From Chiua virens (Eukaryota; Basidiomycota; Agaricomycetes; Boletales; Boletaceae), in the NCBI GenBank assembly GCA_019787685.1, contig JAHNUO010000003.1, positions 310,001 through 374,000 of the forward strand: 64,000 bases of DNA. Direction: 5' to 3'. Of the stretch, positions 25,742 through 36,164 are shown in pieces. How positions within the stretch are numbered: position 1 is the first letter of the stretch; each line of letters opens with the position of its first letter. A program made the position numbers and the translations under genes. Under the pieces are notes generated by a model. That model searched no databases. It had not been told where the DNA came from and worked only from the letters and a program-made list of their open reading frames with translations.

Positions 25742-26192
25742 ATGCTTTTCAAAGCAAACGTTATCGCAATCGCGCTCGCACTTACTGCCAGTGCTGCCAG
25801 TCTTCAAGTTGCCCAGGTCAATCCTCAGTGTCTAACCACCATTCCTCCCCTGTGCTGCGTCACCTCGTTGAGCATCAGCGACGTTAACGCGGTTGCCTCG
25901 CTCCTCCCGGGAGTCGGTCCGATCATCGCCGCCTTTACCGCCCTTGGCGGCAGTATGGGCATTACTTGCAAACCTATCGGTCCCAGCGGCTGGTGAGTCA
26001 CATGTTTCATCATCAAGAACCTCGTTTCCGATCACATCCTATGATAGCCCCACACCCACCCAGGCTTTCTGCTGTCTTAACAACAACTTCAGTAAGTGAT
26101 ACAAAGAACTCTTCACTGATACTCCAGACACCGAGCTTACCATTTTTATGATAGACGGCGTTATTGCCTGGGGCTGCACCACCCCAGCCTAA
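25742..26192 (+). CDS. Class I hydrophobin
   Basis: Small secreted amphipathic protein that coats aerial hyphae and spores. The signal peptide is MLFKANVIAIALALTASAAS. Eight cysteines are present in hydrophobin order. C1 is in NPQC, C2-C3 in PPLCC, C4 in MGITC, and C5 is created across the first splice (GGC TG|C, giving GCPTPTQAF). C6-C7 are in AFCCLNNNF and C8 in VIAWGC. The spacing C1-x7-CC and the long C3-C4 loop fit class I. Introns are about 25995-26049 and 26093-26153, both GT-AG. The end is WGCTTPA with TAA at 26190-26192. If the first intron is missed, C5 is lost, so annotation must respect that splice. Confidence 0.93.
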
Positions 26193-26758
26193 ACCGAACC
26201 CCAACAGGCCTAGTCCTGTGTCCGCCTACCCCCTAATCCATTTTCGTTGAATGTTGATGGTGGAGATTTGGTTTATGTGTAATTATTCGTTGTGGATGTA
26301 TTGTCGTCGCCAGAATCTGTTGTAAACAAGCGTCCTGCTGGTCTACGACCAGAATTTTGTTACCTCTGAAGTGCGTAAGATTATGCGACTGTGGCGCCAG
26401 ATCTACCAGCAAAGTTAAGTCGTTAGCTCTAATAAATAAGTCCTAAACCCACGTCACCTGGGAGCTTTATGTCCATCTACCCTTCCTTGCATCTGTTCCG
26501 TACATGCCTCTGACAACACGTTCTGCTTCTACGATGTTGAAAATTTCTCAAAAGTGGATCCATAGGAAGATGTATCGTCGTCGTCGGAACGGAGATCGGA
26601 AGAAAACATGATGACGTGTTTGTGCACGCTTGGAATGCGCTGCGCACAACTGAGCGCAGTGTCGCAGGCGCAGCACGACGACCAACTTAAAGTTCCCTTC
26701 CACCCACTTCTTACCCACTTCTTCTCTTAACCCCTTGTCGACTACCTCATAACAAACC
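26193..26758. other. Intergenic between hydrophobin and PRA1
   Basis: About 565 bp holding the hydrophobin 3' UTR and the PRA1 promoter. No other gene was seen. Confidence 0.5.
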
Positions 26759-27623
26759 ATGGAAGCTCTCGTTCGCGTGACAGAAACCCTCAAGTCCTTC
26801 CGGGTGCGTCAGCTTCTTGTCTCCTCACACATGACCAACGTTGATGAATATGACAGGAGACCCGCTTGAGCGCTCTTCGATCGCCCATCGAGTTCTTTGA
26901 CATGCACCGTTTGTCAAGACCGGCGGATACCACTCAAGCCGTGTCGGTGAGTACAGCGAGCGTTCGTGACGAGACCAGGGGCGGTCCCTAGCTCTGGTTG
27001 GGTCTGAGCTCGCTTTCGTTTCTGGATGGTGATACTTGGTGACACGCTGCTGACGTCGTTTACTTCTTTCCTTGTATTCCACCCGGCGGCGTATCGACCG
27101 ACGTATATATGAACGCTTGCCCATACTCACGCCTTCGATGGCCCGTCGACGCGATGACGTTCGCTAGCGTATCACCTACAACACCCGCTACTTTTCAGGC
27201 AACTACACCCTCATCGTGCTCGTCCTCGCCATTTATGCCCTGTGCGTCGTGCCTTTCCTTTCCTTTCTTTTCCGACAGCTCACCGATCACAGGATCACGA
27301 GCCCCCTCTTGTTAATCTCGCTCGCCTTCTCTTTGGCGGGTTCGTCGCGATCAACAAGTTTGGTACGTCCTATCGTTTCCCACGTGTGTTCTGGCTCACC
27401 TCGACTAGGACCCGATCCCCTTCAGGTCGGATCGCATGTCATCACCCAAAAAACGCTCTATATCGGTCTGTTTGTCATCGGGCTTCCCCTCTTGTGGCTC
27501 TCGTCCCCGTTCATGGTATTTTTCTGGCTCGTTGGCGCCTCGTCGTGCTTGATTCTCGGACATGCCGCGTTGATGGAACCAGGCGTGGAGAGCGAATACA
27601 CGGCCGTGCAGGATTCGGTATAA
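26759..27623 (+). CDS. PRA1-family protein (prenylated Rab acceptor, YIP3)
   Basis: Small four-helix membrane protein of ER/Golgi vesicles that binds prenylated Rab GTPases. It starts MEALVRVTETLKSF, then SALRSPIEFFDMHRLSRPAD. Exon 3 has the family hallmark RITYNTRYFSGNYTLIVLVL. Membrane segments follow (SPLLLISLAF, then GGFVAINKFG, YIGLFVIGLPLLWLSSPFMV). The last exon ends HAALMEPGVESEYTAVQDSV, with TAA at 27621-27623. Around 27325-27332 the frame changes by one missing base between LISLAF and FGGFV, in a T/C-rich run. The rest fits PRA1 closely. Confidence 0.88.
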
Positions 27624-28105
27624 CACCGTCAGACTTGGATTTCACATTTTGTTTTATTGTGATTCCTTTTTTTGTTGGACACGTCGAGATGTGTGTAGAT
27701 GACCCTTCCCCCCTTTCGTCTAGACATTACACAGCTATTGGCTACATTTGTCCTCGTACCCCAATTTTGCGTGTTGGTTTCCTCCATGGGTCGTTCCACC
27801 GCTTCTGGACACTATCCGACAATCGCGTCTTCTTCCTCTTTGTGCGTCGGACCTGTCGTGAGCTCAGCGCCAACAACACGTCGACGTACACTAGAACAAT
27901 ACGAAAACAATAAAAAAGGACGGCAAGGAAATAATAGATCCATAGACGGCATAGACGCCCATCCTGAGAAATAGACAAGTGCGAACGGACATCAAAGCAT
28001 GCAAGATCAAGATCCACATGAGCATAATAAATAAGCGACATACGACACACGACAAGAAAAACAGGAAGAAGCACGAGAGAAAAAACAAAAAAGCCACCGC
28101 GGGGG
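27624..28105. other. Convergent 3' flanks of PRA1 and ERT1
   Basis: About 480 bp between two stop codons on opposite strands. It is T-rich on one side and A-rich on the other, as expected for facing 3' UTRs. No gene was seen. Confidence 0.55.
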
Positions 28106-30178
28106 CTATAGCAGAGGCAACCATTGACCTAACCATCCTTTAGCACCGCTGAATCCGATCCGAAGAGAACGAAGCTCACCGATGACGATACTCGGCAAAT
28201 CGAAGATGTCCCGTTTGATGGAAAAACAGAACGTAGCGGGCAACGGCGCGCCGGACGGTTTGAGCAAGACACAATGCGAGTATACTGCCTTGGTCGTGTT
28301 TTCAAACGCGTGCGAGGCAAAGTTTTCCCAGTATTCGACGACGGATTGGTTTTCGAACAACTTCAAGGGTCACGACGACGGTGGGAACAAGGACAGACGG
28401 AGAGGCATGGGAGGAGTTGCGTCGGTTCGTACGCGGGCCGTAAACAGAAAGAGGAGGAGTAGACAAGGAACAGGGCTTTACCTCATAAATATATTTGCGT
28501 TTCCCGACGAGTTCTTCCATCGGCCATTCAGTCAACATGCAAAATTCGGGGGCAACGAGACAAATTTCGCCCGTACGTCGCCACACGACCGTCGGCGTTC
28601 CGCTGTACGAAATGAGTTTTTCGAGTTCCTGTCAGGCACGTCACACGACGTGCCTTGTATGAGGGAAAAAAAGTGGCGCACGAGTAAAGAGCGCTGGAAA
28701 CATCGTTCAACAAACACTTCATCTTCGTCTGTCATGGGCATTTGCAGGGCGATCAGCGATGGGCGGAAAATAGCAAGTGCTCGGACGATGCGTAGAATGT
28801 CATTCTTTTCAAATCTGTCACCCATGGCATTCCAACACAGGGGATATCATCAGGAATGGACCTATATAGGCCATGCATGTGTCATGGGGGAGCGAAAAAG
28901 ATGTACGCACCGGGTTGGGAGATGTTTCATGAGGAAGTGATAACCCTCAGTATAGTCGTAGGGGGTGGAGATGCTAAGCGGCTGATGATATGTTCAGCCG
29001 AGATAAGCTGGAATGAAAGATAGAGGACGAACAGAATGGTGGTCCATACTCTGGGGTGTTGAGCTCGTCGATGAAGGGGACGGATGTGTAGAAGTATCTA
29101 AGGACTGAGGACCAGCCTCCTTTGATGAAGCGCGTACCATGCCCAATGGGGCGATGCTGTTTGGGTCGCGGGAATAACGCGGAGGAATGGAAGGTGTGGA
29201 CTGGCCGTGAGGGTATGGAGGATAAGAGATATCGGCGGTAGAATCCTGAGAAGGATGTGAGAATTGTGTGGGAGAGTAGGAGATAAAGGCCGTTGTTGGG
29301 GAAGGGTGGGCGGTAGCAGCAAGCGTCGGCTCGGGGATGGACAAACGTGTGGGTTCTGTAAAGGGATATGGAGCTTGGCTATGCCCTGTTTGGTAGTGGG
29401 GTTGGGCATGTAGGGGTTCTGGAGACCAGGCCGAGTTTGGAACGGAGGATGGGAGTTGGGGCTGGGAGGGAGATGGGGCGGTGGTGGAAGCGGAATCAGG
29501 AGGGCTCGGGTTTCCAAGAATAGCCGATAGGATGGAATACTCAAGGTTTGCAGCCTCTGAGCCAAAAGCGAAGTTAGGGTCGAAGGAAACATTGAAGAGA
29601 GGGTCATTGGCGGGGAACGGTTCGGCTGCGGAGGTAGCGGTGAGAGGACAGAAGAAAAGGGACTGGGAAATATTTACATGTCGGTATAGCTGGGAGCGGG
29701 TCATCAGAGTTCTTTTCGGGAAGGGAAGGCTTTGATTTCAGTTGGTCTAAAAGGATCACGTGATCAAAAGAGAAGACGAATGAACGAGTGACAGCAACGG
29801 ACCGAGTTCCTCATCGTCGAGGAGATACTTGGCCTTTTTGCGATGGCCCTCGATGCAACTGCCACTCATACCGCGCTTTATACAACGCTGACAAGGCCGG
29901 GCTGTGGAGGGGGGTGAGTAGATATCGGATAGTGAGAGAAAGGACGGACAATCGTCGCAGGTGAGATGGGCCTTTTGACAGTGAGCACAGGCACGGTTTG
30001 CCTTTTTCTTCTTTGGACCGTCCCTGTGTTTTCGAGGGGGAAGTGAAGAAGAGTCACCGCTCTCGTCTGGAGAAGAAGCGCGCCTTCGCTTTGGGGGTGC
30101 GGTGTTCTTGCGTTTGTGTAGTTGAGCTGGGTTGTCGTGAGACATGTGTGCGGGGTTGACGTAGGAAGTGGCAGACAT
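28106..30178 (-). CDS. ERT1: Transcription activator of gluconeogenesis ERT1 (Zn2Cys6 plus PAS)
   Basis: Zinc-cluster regulator of gluconeogenic genes and growth on non-fermentable carbon (yeast Ert1, Aspergillus AcuK). It starts [20 protein letters not shown] and has a basic N-terminus. The zinc cluster is [14 protein letters not shown] spliced to [16 protein letters not shown], i.e. C-x2-C-x6-C-x5-C-x2-C-x8-C, followed by [15 protein letters not shown]. Exon 3 has [20 protein letters not shown] and a long Ser/Pro linker. The PAS part reads [60 protein letters not shown] and [20 protein letters not shown]. It ends GQWLPLL with TAG at 28106-28108. All introns are short and canonical. Divergent from HEMK. 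Confidence 0.95.
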
Positions 30179-30308
30179 GTTGGAAGTGGAGAGAAGGGAA
30201 GGCGGAGAGGTCGTTCATATATAGCTGTGTGTTGTTGTCGAGCTGGAGGAGATCTCCAGCTGTCCACCTTTAATATTATTACATAATTATTATTTTATTT
30301 TTCGTTCC
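30179..30308. promoter_or_regulatory. Bidirectional promoter between ERT1 and HemK
   Basis: 130 bp between divergent start codons, with an AT-rich block (ttaatattattacataatta) near 30270 that could serve as a promoter element for HemK. Function is inferred from geometry. Confidence 0.45.
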
Positions 30309-31296
30309 ATGAAGAATCGACTCGCAAAACTCGCGCTGCTCATCGGACGAGAATGTGCATTGAAAGAATTCGAATGGATGAAACGAATGCAACCAAAAAA
30401 CATTTCAAACTACATCGACCGTAGAATTGCCGGCGAACCTCTTCAGTACATCCTCGGTATCTTCTCTTTCTTTGTACCAAGATCTCTGCTCATTTCTTGT
30501 AGGTACAACCCCTTTCGGTCCACTTGACCTCCTCACCCGTCCACCCACTCTCATTCCCCGTCCAGAGACAGAGGACTGGGCTCTTCGTCTCGCCCGTGAT
30601 TACACACCTTCTCGCCCTGTCCGTGTCCTCGACTTCTGCACCGGCTCAGGATGCATCCCATTGTTATTATGTCATCTTTGGCCCCCAGGCAGCACCCGTG
30701 CGGTTGGCGTGGACATCTCCCCGGATGCCATTCGGCTAGCAACCGATAACACCGCCCGATCACGCGCACGCCTGGGCTTTTCTTCCTCCACCGCCGCTCC
30801 CCATCCCAACTGCCTCCGAACCCAATCCCATCCCGATTATCCGCCCCGCAACGATCCCGTCCCCCAGCGCCAATCCGAAAACCGAAACGTCTTCACCCCG
30901 CTCTTGGGCGACTTGCTCGACCCTGACTTGTTCGGCCGTCTCGATCCCCCACCGCCCTTTGACGTCATCACCGCTAATCCTCCCTATATTCCTCTTGCCG
31001 AGTATCACGGCCTTTGCCCGTCCGTTAAGGATTACGAAGACCCTAGAGCGCTCATCGGCGACCTCCCCGGCGCCACCTTCAAAGACGGCCTTTCCTTTTA
31101 CCGCATCATCGCCGCCCTCCTCGCCCGCGGTGGCGTCCTCGCCACCAATGCCATCATCGCACTCGAAGTCGGCCACAACCAGGCGCATGCAGTACAGCGC
31201 ATCCTCCATAACACCCCAGGTCTGCCCCTCGCACAGGTCGGCGTTTGGAAAGATCCGTGGAACAAGGCGCGCGTCGTCTTTGGGCGCGTCGCATGA
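30309..31296 (+). CDS. HemK/PrmC-family release factor glutamine methyltransferase (MTQ1-like)
   Basis: S-adenosylmethionine-dependent N5-glutamine methyltransferase acting on the GGQ motif of peptide release factors; the eukaryotic MTQ1 type modifies the mitochondrial factor. Exon 1 has a helical domain (SNYIDRRIAGEPLQYILG). After a 54-nt intron come LIPRPETEDW, motif I VLDFCTGSGCIPLLL, the acidic VGVDISPDAIRLAT, and the catalytic NPPY block (FDVITANPPYIPLAEY). GATFKDGLSFYRIIA and a C-terminal ALEVGHNQAHAVQ follow. TGA is at 31294-31296. A proline-rich loop near residues 150-170 is longer than in bacteria. No frame break. Confidence 0.92.
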
Positions 31297-31787
31297 CCAC
31301 CTCATCAGGTTCCTCCCGACTTGCGGCTTCCGCACGCGGCGTTTATATCAACCATTGCCTAGTAACATTGACAGCTACATGATACGAAATATCGCATCCA
31401 GTCGTACGGGTGATACATAGTTGAATTTAGTACTCTTTAATGTCTCCGACTGCTAATCCACCTCAGTTCAAGATTGTCTTCGGCCGAACCCCGCCCCGAA
31501 CCCCGCCCCGCCCCCTGACGAGCCTCCTTTTAGCCTCAATGCTCGGTTTCCACAATGCACAAATTGTTTCAGGAAGGTCGCCGATACAGACGCGACCTGA
31601 TTGGTTGCCTCAAACTTTAGCACCACCCGCTCAAACGTAAATCCCAAACCATACACACGCGCATCCTTTTTCCCCATCCATCCCCAATCAATGTGCGTCC
31701 AGATAACTCCCGTTCTGACAATCGTTGCTATAGTAGTCTATGTCCGCAAATTTTTCGAGCTTCCTCCCAGCTTGCGGATCTCGGTGT
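31297..31787. other. Convergent intergenic with a short GC-rich tandem repeat
   Basis: Three copies of a 'cgaaccccgcc'-like unit lie at about 31484-31516. No gene was recognised. The stretch separates the facing 3' ends of HemK and the unknown gene. Confidence 0.5.
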
Positions 31788-32576
31788 TCAGATATCCCCG
31801 TTCTCCCATGCCTCCAACAATCGTCCCAGGTGCCGTTGCATCCCCCCAAATGTCATCCCGTCCGTCATAATAAACACCCCCGGACACGCACTTGCCCCAA
31901 CTGCGCGCACCACATCGTACACCCACTGCTGACACCACCAATCCGCACGGTGCCGCCATACGGGTACCTGCCTCACCACGCGCTCAAACACGCCCAGCTG
32001 CCCCGGGCTCACCCACCCCACCACGTGTGTCCCACGCCAGTCAGCCAGTGCAGACGGCTCAAACATCACATCGGGTAGGAACTGCGCGGTGTATGTGTCG
32101 GGCGTGCCCACGAGCTCGTAAAAGTTACCGACGGGCCCAGAGAGGGACGCAGACCTGCTGCGCGGCGAACTGCCAGTGCATGGCGCTCGTAGAGGCGCGG
32201 TACGCACGAAGAGGGCCCAGTGAAGAGGAGATGGCTGGCTCGGTGTGCACTCGTCCCGCCAGAACTGGACGAGCTCGATTGGGTAGCACCCGGAGGGGAC
32301 TTGGACTGGGGTGAGCGGGGGCGTCGAGGTAGGTGTTGGGACTGGCGGGCCGGGGGGTGTCGTGGGTGTCGAAGGGACAGCGTCGCCCGGAGCAGGCGCG
32401 TAGGGCATGTTAGGTGCGTATTCAGAGGCAGCGCCGTGGGTCGCGTTCGCCGCGTGCCCTTGAGGGGTTGCATAGTTGTCTATCGATTATGCGCACGGAT
32501 CATCAGTCACGCGTTAACGCCACAAAGACAAAGGAGAGAACATACCAGCACCGTTACCGTGATTATATGCGGACAT
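31788..32576 (-). CDS. Conserved-looking protein of unknown function
   Basis: Exon 1 is MSAYNHGNGA. A 66-nt GT-AG intron joins it to DNYATPQGHAANATHG and a Pro/Thr-rich linker. The folded part has a Trp/His-rich pattern: LHWALFVRTAPL, NFYELVGTPDTYTAQF, VMFEPSALADWRGTHVVGWV, then VPVWRHRADWWCQQWVYDVV. It ends with LGRLLEAWENGDI. The order 'hWALF...YElvG...W..h.vG...dWWCQqWv.d' suggests a compact enzyme-like or binding domain, and I believe similar proteins occur in other Agaricomycetes, but I cannot name a family. No signal peptide. The stretch before NFYELVG could contain compensating indels. Confidence 0.7.
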
Positions 32577-35259
32577 CTTTTCTGATTCGACCACACGTTT
32601 GACGTTGAATCGACTTGCGTACAGCTGGATGGGGAGCCGGCGCAAGGAGAGAGAGATCTTATACCCATGCCACATCGTCACGTCGGCGAGGCGTTGGCTG
32701 GACAGCATTGTGGTGGCGATTGACCGTTGGGCGTTGTGGAACGCGCTTTTGTTTCCGTGGTCCGAGAGATTAATTAATTGGAGGGGGTGGCCGCGTTGTA
32801 TGCTTGTTGAATGCTTTCATGTCCTGGTTGGTCGAGACTCAAGAATTTCAGTGCGTGCCAAGAGGACAATGGTGACGCGTGTACGACACGGCGTTGGCTA
32901 CCTCCAACGTCCAAGCACCTTGAAGATGTGTCATGAAGATGCGTCAAGTTAGGGCCACAAAAACCGTGAGGCAAGGACCATGAAGATGTGACGCTGGGAG
33001 TCCGAACATCGGACGACACCAACAAGGGAAATGAACCCGCGACGTCGTTTCAACTACAACACATTCATCATCTCGCCTTCGATCGCCCAAGGTACTCCAG
33101 TTCCTCGTTCCTTGGAGAGCCACGTTCGAGAGCGGCGGAAAAGTCACACCATAGCGCTTCTGAACAGTTTCGCAACACACCGGTGAACGGATACATAGAA
33201 AGAAGTCATGAAACGCCTAGGGGATCCTCACGTTACCCATCTGAGGCAAATAGAACCAACACCAGAGGGAAAGACACGAGACCATGCCAAGCTGTGTCGT
33301 TCATCAAGTCATGTTGAGTCGAACGCCGCGTGTCGAGTGCATGTCAACAACACTGGATGGGGAAGAGCGGTAGTAAATGGATTCTTCGGACGGGCACACC
33401 GAACAGAAATTGAGGATAATATGAACGCAAACATCGCGGAGACCTCGTAGAATGAACAAGCGCGCGTCCGGTTTCAATACTGATAAACCGTTGGAGAATG
33501 ACCAACTGCGATCACATGAGGCTGTCCACAGAAGACTCGGAGATGGAATGTACACCGAGAACATGAACATGGAGGCGCACATGAACTGCGGTGGATGGAT
33601 ATCCATGCCGCGGGGTCGGTCAGAAAAGGAGGACTATAGCAGCCGTGACTGACCAGGCTCCAGCAGGCTCCATTGCTGTTCCAAGTCCACTCCATCGAAG
33701 TTCCGGGCCGTTCAAAACATACAGAGAGAAATAATTCGAAGAGGCAAGTTAAGAAGGACCTCCATTGCTCGCAAACGGCGGTTGCCGCATACTTCCCACT
33801 GGCGAATCGAAGTAGAGGATGAATGGTATCACAGGACTTGGCTAGACCCGGATCGTTGTTGCCACGGGTCAATTTCCAATAAGTATGGTGAGCAAATGCC
33901 CGTCCTCAAGTACCTCCATACCCGCGGAGGAACTACAGACGTAGACTAACCCTCGGAGAAGCAAAGCTGAGGAAATTAGTCATACGAAGTCATCTCGGAA
34001 GTCGATCCGGATTGAGCGTCATCAAGTTCTGGGGTTATTTCCCTAGTGAAGACGGGGATGTGCCGCGACGTGTGACGTGGGACCTTACGAACTTGGAATC
34101 GAATCTCGCTCCCGAACACAGAGGAAATCACCGCGTACGTTCTGCTTGCGACACGTTGCAGTCAACGTAGAGAATCAATCTTGATTGCGGCATCGGGCGA
34201 GTAGGTAGGCCCTCTTAGATCCATCTCGTTGTCACGACCAAATTCAAGAAGGATTCCAGGTATGTCTTGCAGTGGGCCGTTGGCCGGACACGGCTTCCAG
34301 AAGACGCCACAAAGGTTCCGGAGAAGGTGGAGATGAAGTGGCCTTTGTCGAACCCCATGAACCCGTAATTCGATTTAATCCGGGTCCTACTCCGAATGAA
34401 TTGGAGAGGGTTCCATTCTGTGGACGTTGAAAGGAAATAGCCAATGTCACACGAGAGATGCTGCCAAGTGGTCCTCGCGGGCAAAGTAAAGTGCAGCGCC
34501 CTGCGCTGTTCGATGGAATAACGGTGCTTACCTCCAATTCATCGACACGGGTGTCTTCTGATTGTATAACCGCGATCGCCACACTTTGATGAGACCGACT
34601 GCCTTCCGATCTTGAAGTGTAGACTTGATTTGGGGAGTATACCACACGGTGAGGGCCGCGTCCCCATTGCATCTTGCTCCCTTGCGTCCAGTTTGGCGCA
34701 ACACATTGTACAATCGATTCCAAGCGGACGTCGAAGACGAAGAAGGCAAGAGAGAACACCGAAGTATGCCTCGTGGCCGCGATGATGATAGACTACAAGG
34801 TAGATATCAAGGGCGAGATGAACACGAGTGCCAAGATATGATAGGATCAAACAAGCATTTGATGGACCGGCGTCACGGGTCGCGACTTGTTGTCCAACTG
34901 ACAAGTCGTTCGCCCACTGAGCGCGAGGGTTCAAGTTACCAACAACTTGTAGTCATACTAGGCCATCGGCCCGGGCGTGACAAAGCAGGAGGCGCGATTG
35001 CGAGTACGCAAGCGGTGGAAGAAAAGAGAGGATGAGTTGGAGTTGAAGATCGCAGCCTACTTATATGTGCTGGTGACAGACAAAGAGCCATCTCGGAAGC
35101 ATCTGGTCGGACAGGAACGGAACGGAGTCCTTGAGGTGCGACGAGTTCCGAATTCGACCTTCACAAGTTCTCGCGCCGATGGCTCCTGACTAGATCTCCA
35201 CAACCAAAATATATTTATAAACCTCAAATTCAAGAAACGTTCAAGAAATAACATGGGTC
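32577..35259. other. About 2.7 kb without a recognisable gene
   Basis: Overlapping frames of 60-170 codons occur on both strands (for example 34244-34759 minus and 34625-35035 plus). They show no domain, no transposase or reverse transcriptase motif, and no consistent codon bias. The right edge may include the 3' flank of F-box copy C. Confidence 0.45.
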
Positions 35260-36150
35260 TCGCAGCATGCAGGTTTCCAGGGCGGAAACCACAATGGGAT
35301 AGACACTCATAGACCACTTCAGCACGAATCAACTCGACGCTCCTGGAAAGCCTTTTCTGCCGCCGAAAACCATCATACCAGCGTCGTGAGTGGCCAATCA
35401 TGTTTGTCGTCCACTGAAACTCAGGACTTGTCCATTCCATGAGCGAGAGGTAACCGAAGGACATGAGATGTGCGAAAATCATCTCCGACGCAGACGCCGG
35501 TTCGATGATATAGTCGACGACATCGATGAAAAATGAGCGTGGCAACCCTAATTGGGGGTGAACAGATGGCGGGCTATGAGGCACTTCGACAGAACCTCGC
35601 GCATCAATGGCGAGAGCAAGTCGACTCAATAACTGACACGTCTGCAAGAGGCGGACAATTGCATTTGGTGTGATCCCACCCGAGGTTTGCCGCCACTCAC
35701 CATCTGCTAGATTTATGTTCCACTGTAGATTGAGATCCAGGCGAAGTAGATTTTTGAAAGATTATAGGCCGCGAGTCTTTCAGAGACAAGTACGATATCT
35801 GATCTATGACTGAGCGACTCAGAAGGATGCGACATTCTGCTTCGAAGGAGGATATTTGAATGTGACAGTCAAATCCGTGATAGCATACAGCTGAATACGG
35901 GTAAGAAACCTTGATATTGAGATCAAGGACCCGGTGCGTAGTTTCAGTTTTTGTAACTTGTTGAAGCACAGCGCGTCGAAACGAATGATCTGGTCTGGAA
36001 ATGCGGCATGCAATGTAAAGGAGAGCCAATTCAGGTTTGATACGCAAGACAAATGTTTGAGTGCATCCGCATTCAAAGTAGTCTCGCCACATGAAGTAAT
36101 CCGAGGGTTCGGCCAGCGACAGCTGGCCCCAGATCCCGCACTGCTTTGAC
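35260..36150 (-). pseudogene. F-box/LRR family copy C, truncated at the 5' end and internally deleted
   Basis: The minus strand lacks the F-box but keeps the middle of the family: WPNPRITSCGETTLNADALK, HLSCVSNLNWLSFTLHA, LCFNKLQKLKLRTGSLISIS and IQLYAITDLTVTFKYPPSKQ. After frame changes it joins directly from an LDLNLQWN-like block to WRQTSGGITP and VRLLQTCQLLSRLALAIDAR. About one repeat (the segment between the QWN block and the VTPEG-like block of the intact gene) is deleted. The downstream part continues to near 35260. Not expected to make a working F-box protein. Confidence 0.75.
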
Positions 36151-36164
36151 GGCACAGCAATCAA

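Noticed and set aside
28182..28940. 252-codon plus-strand frame
   Set aside because: It is antisense to the PAS-domain exons of ERT1, which are well conserved; composition is Arg-rich as expected for a shadow.
30760..31335. 191-codon minus-strand frame
   Set aside because: It is antisense to the HemK catalytic domain, including NPPY; a shadow frame.
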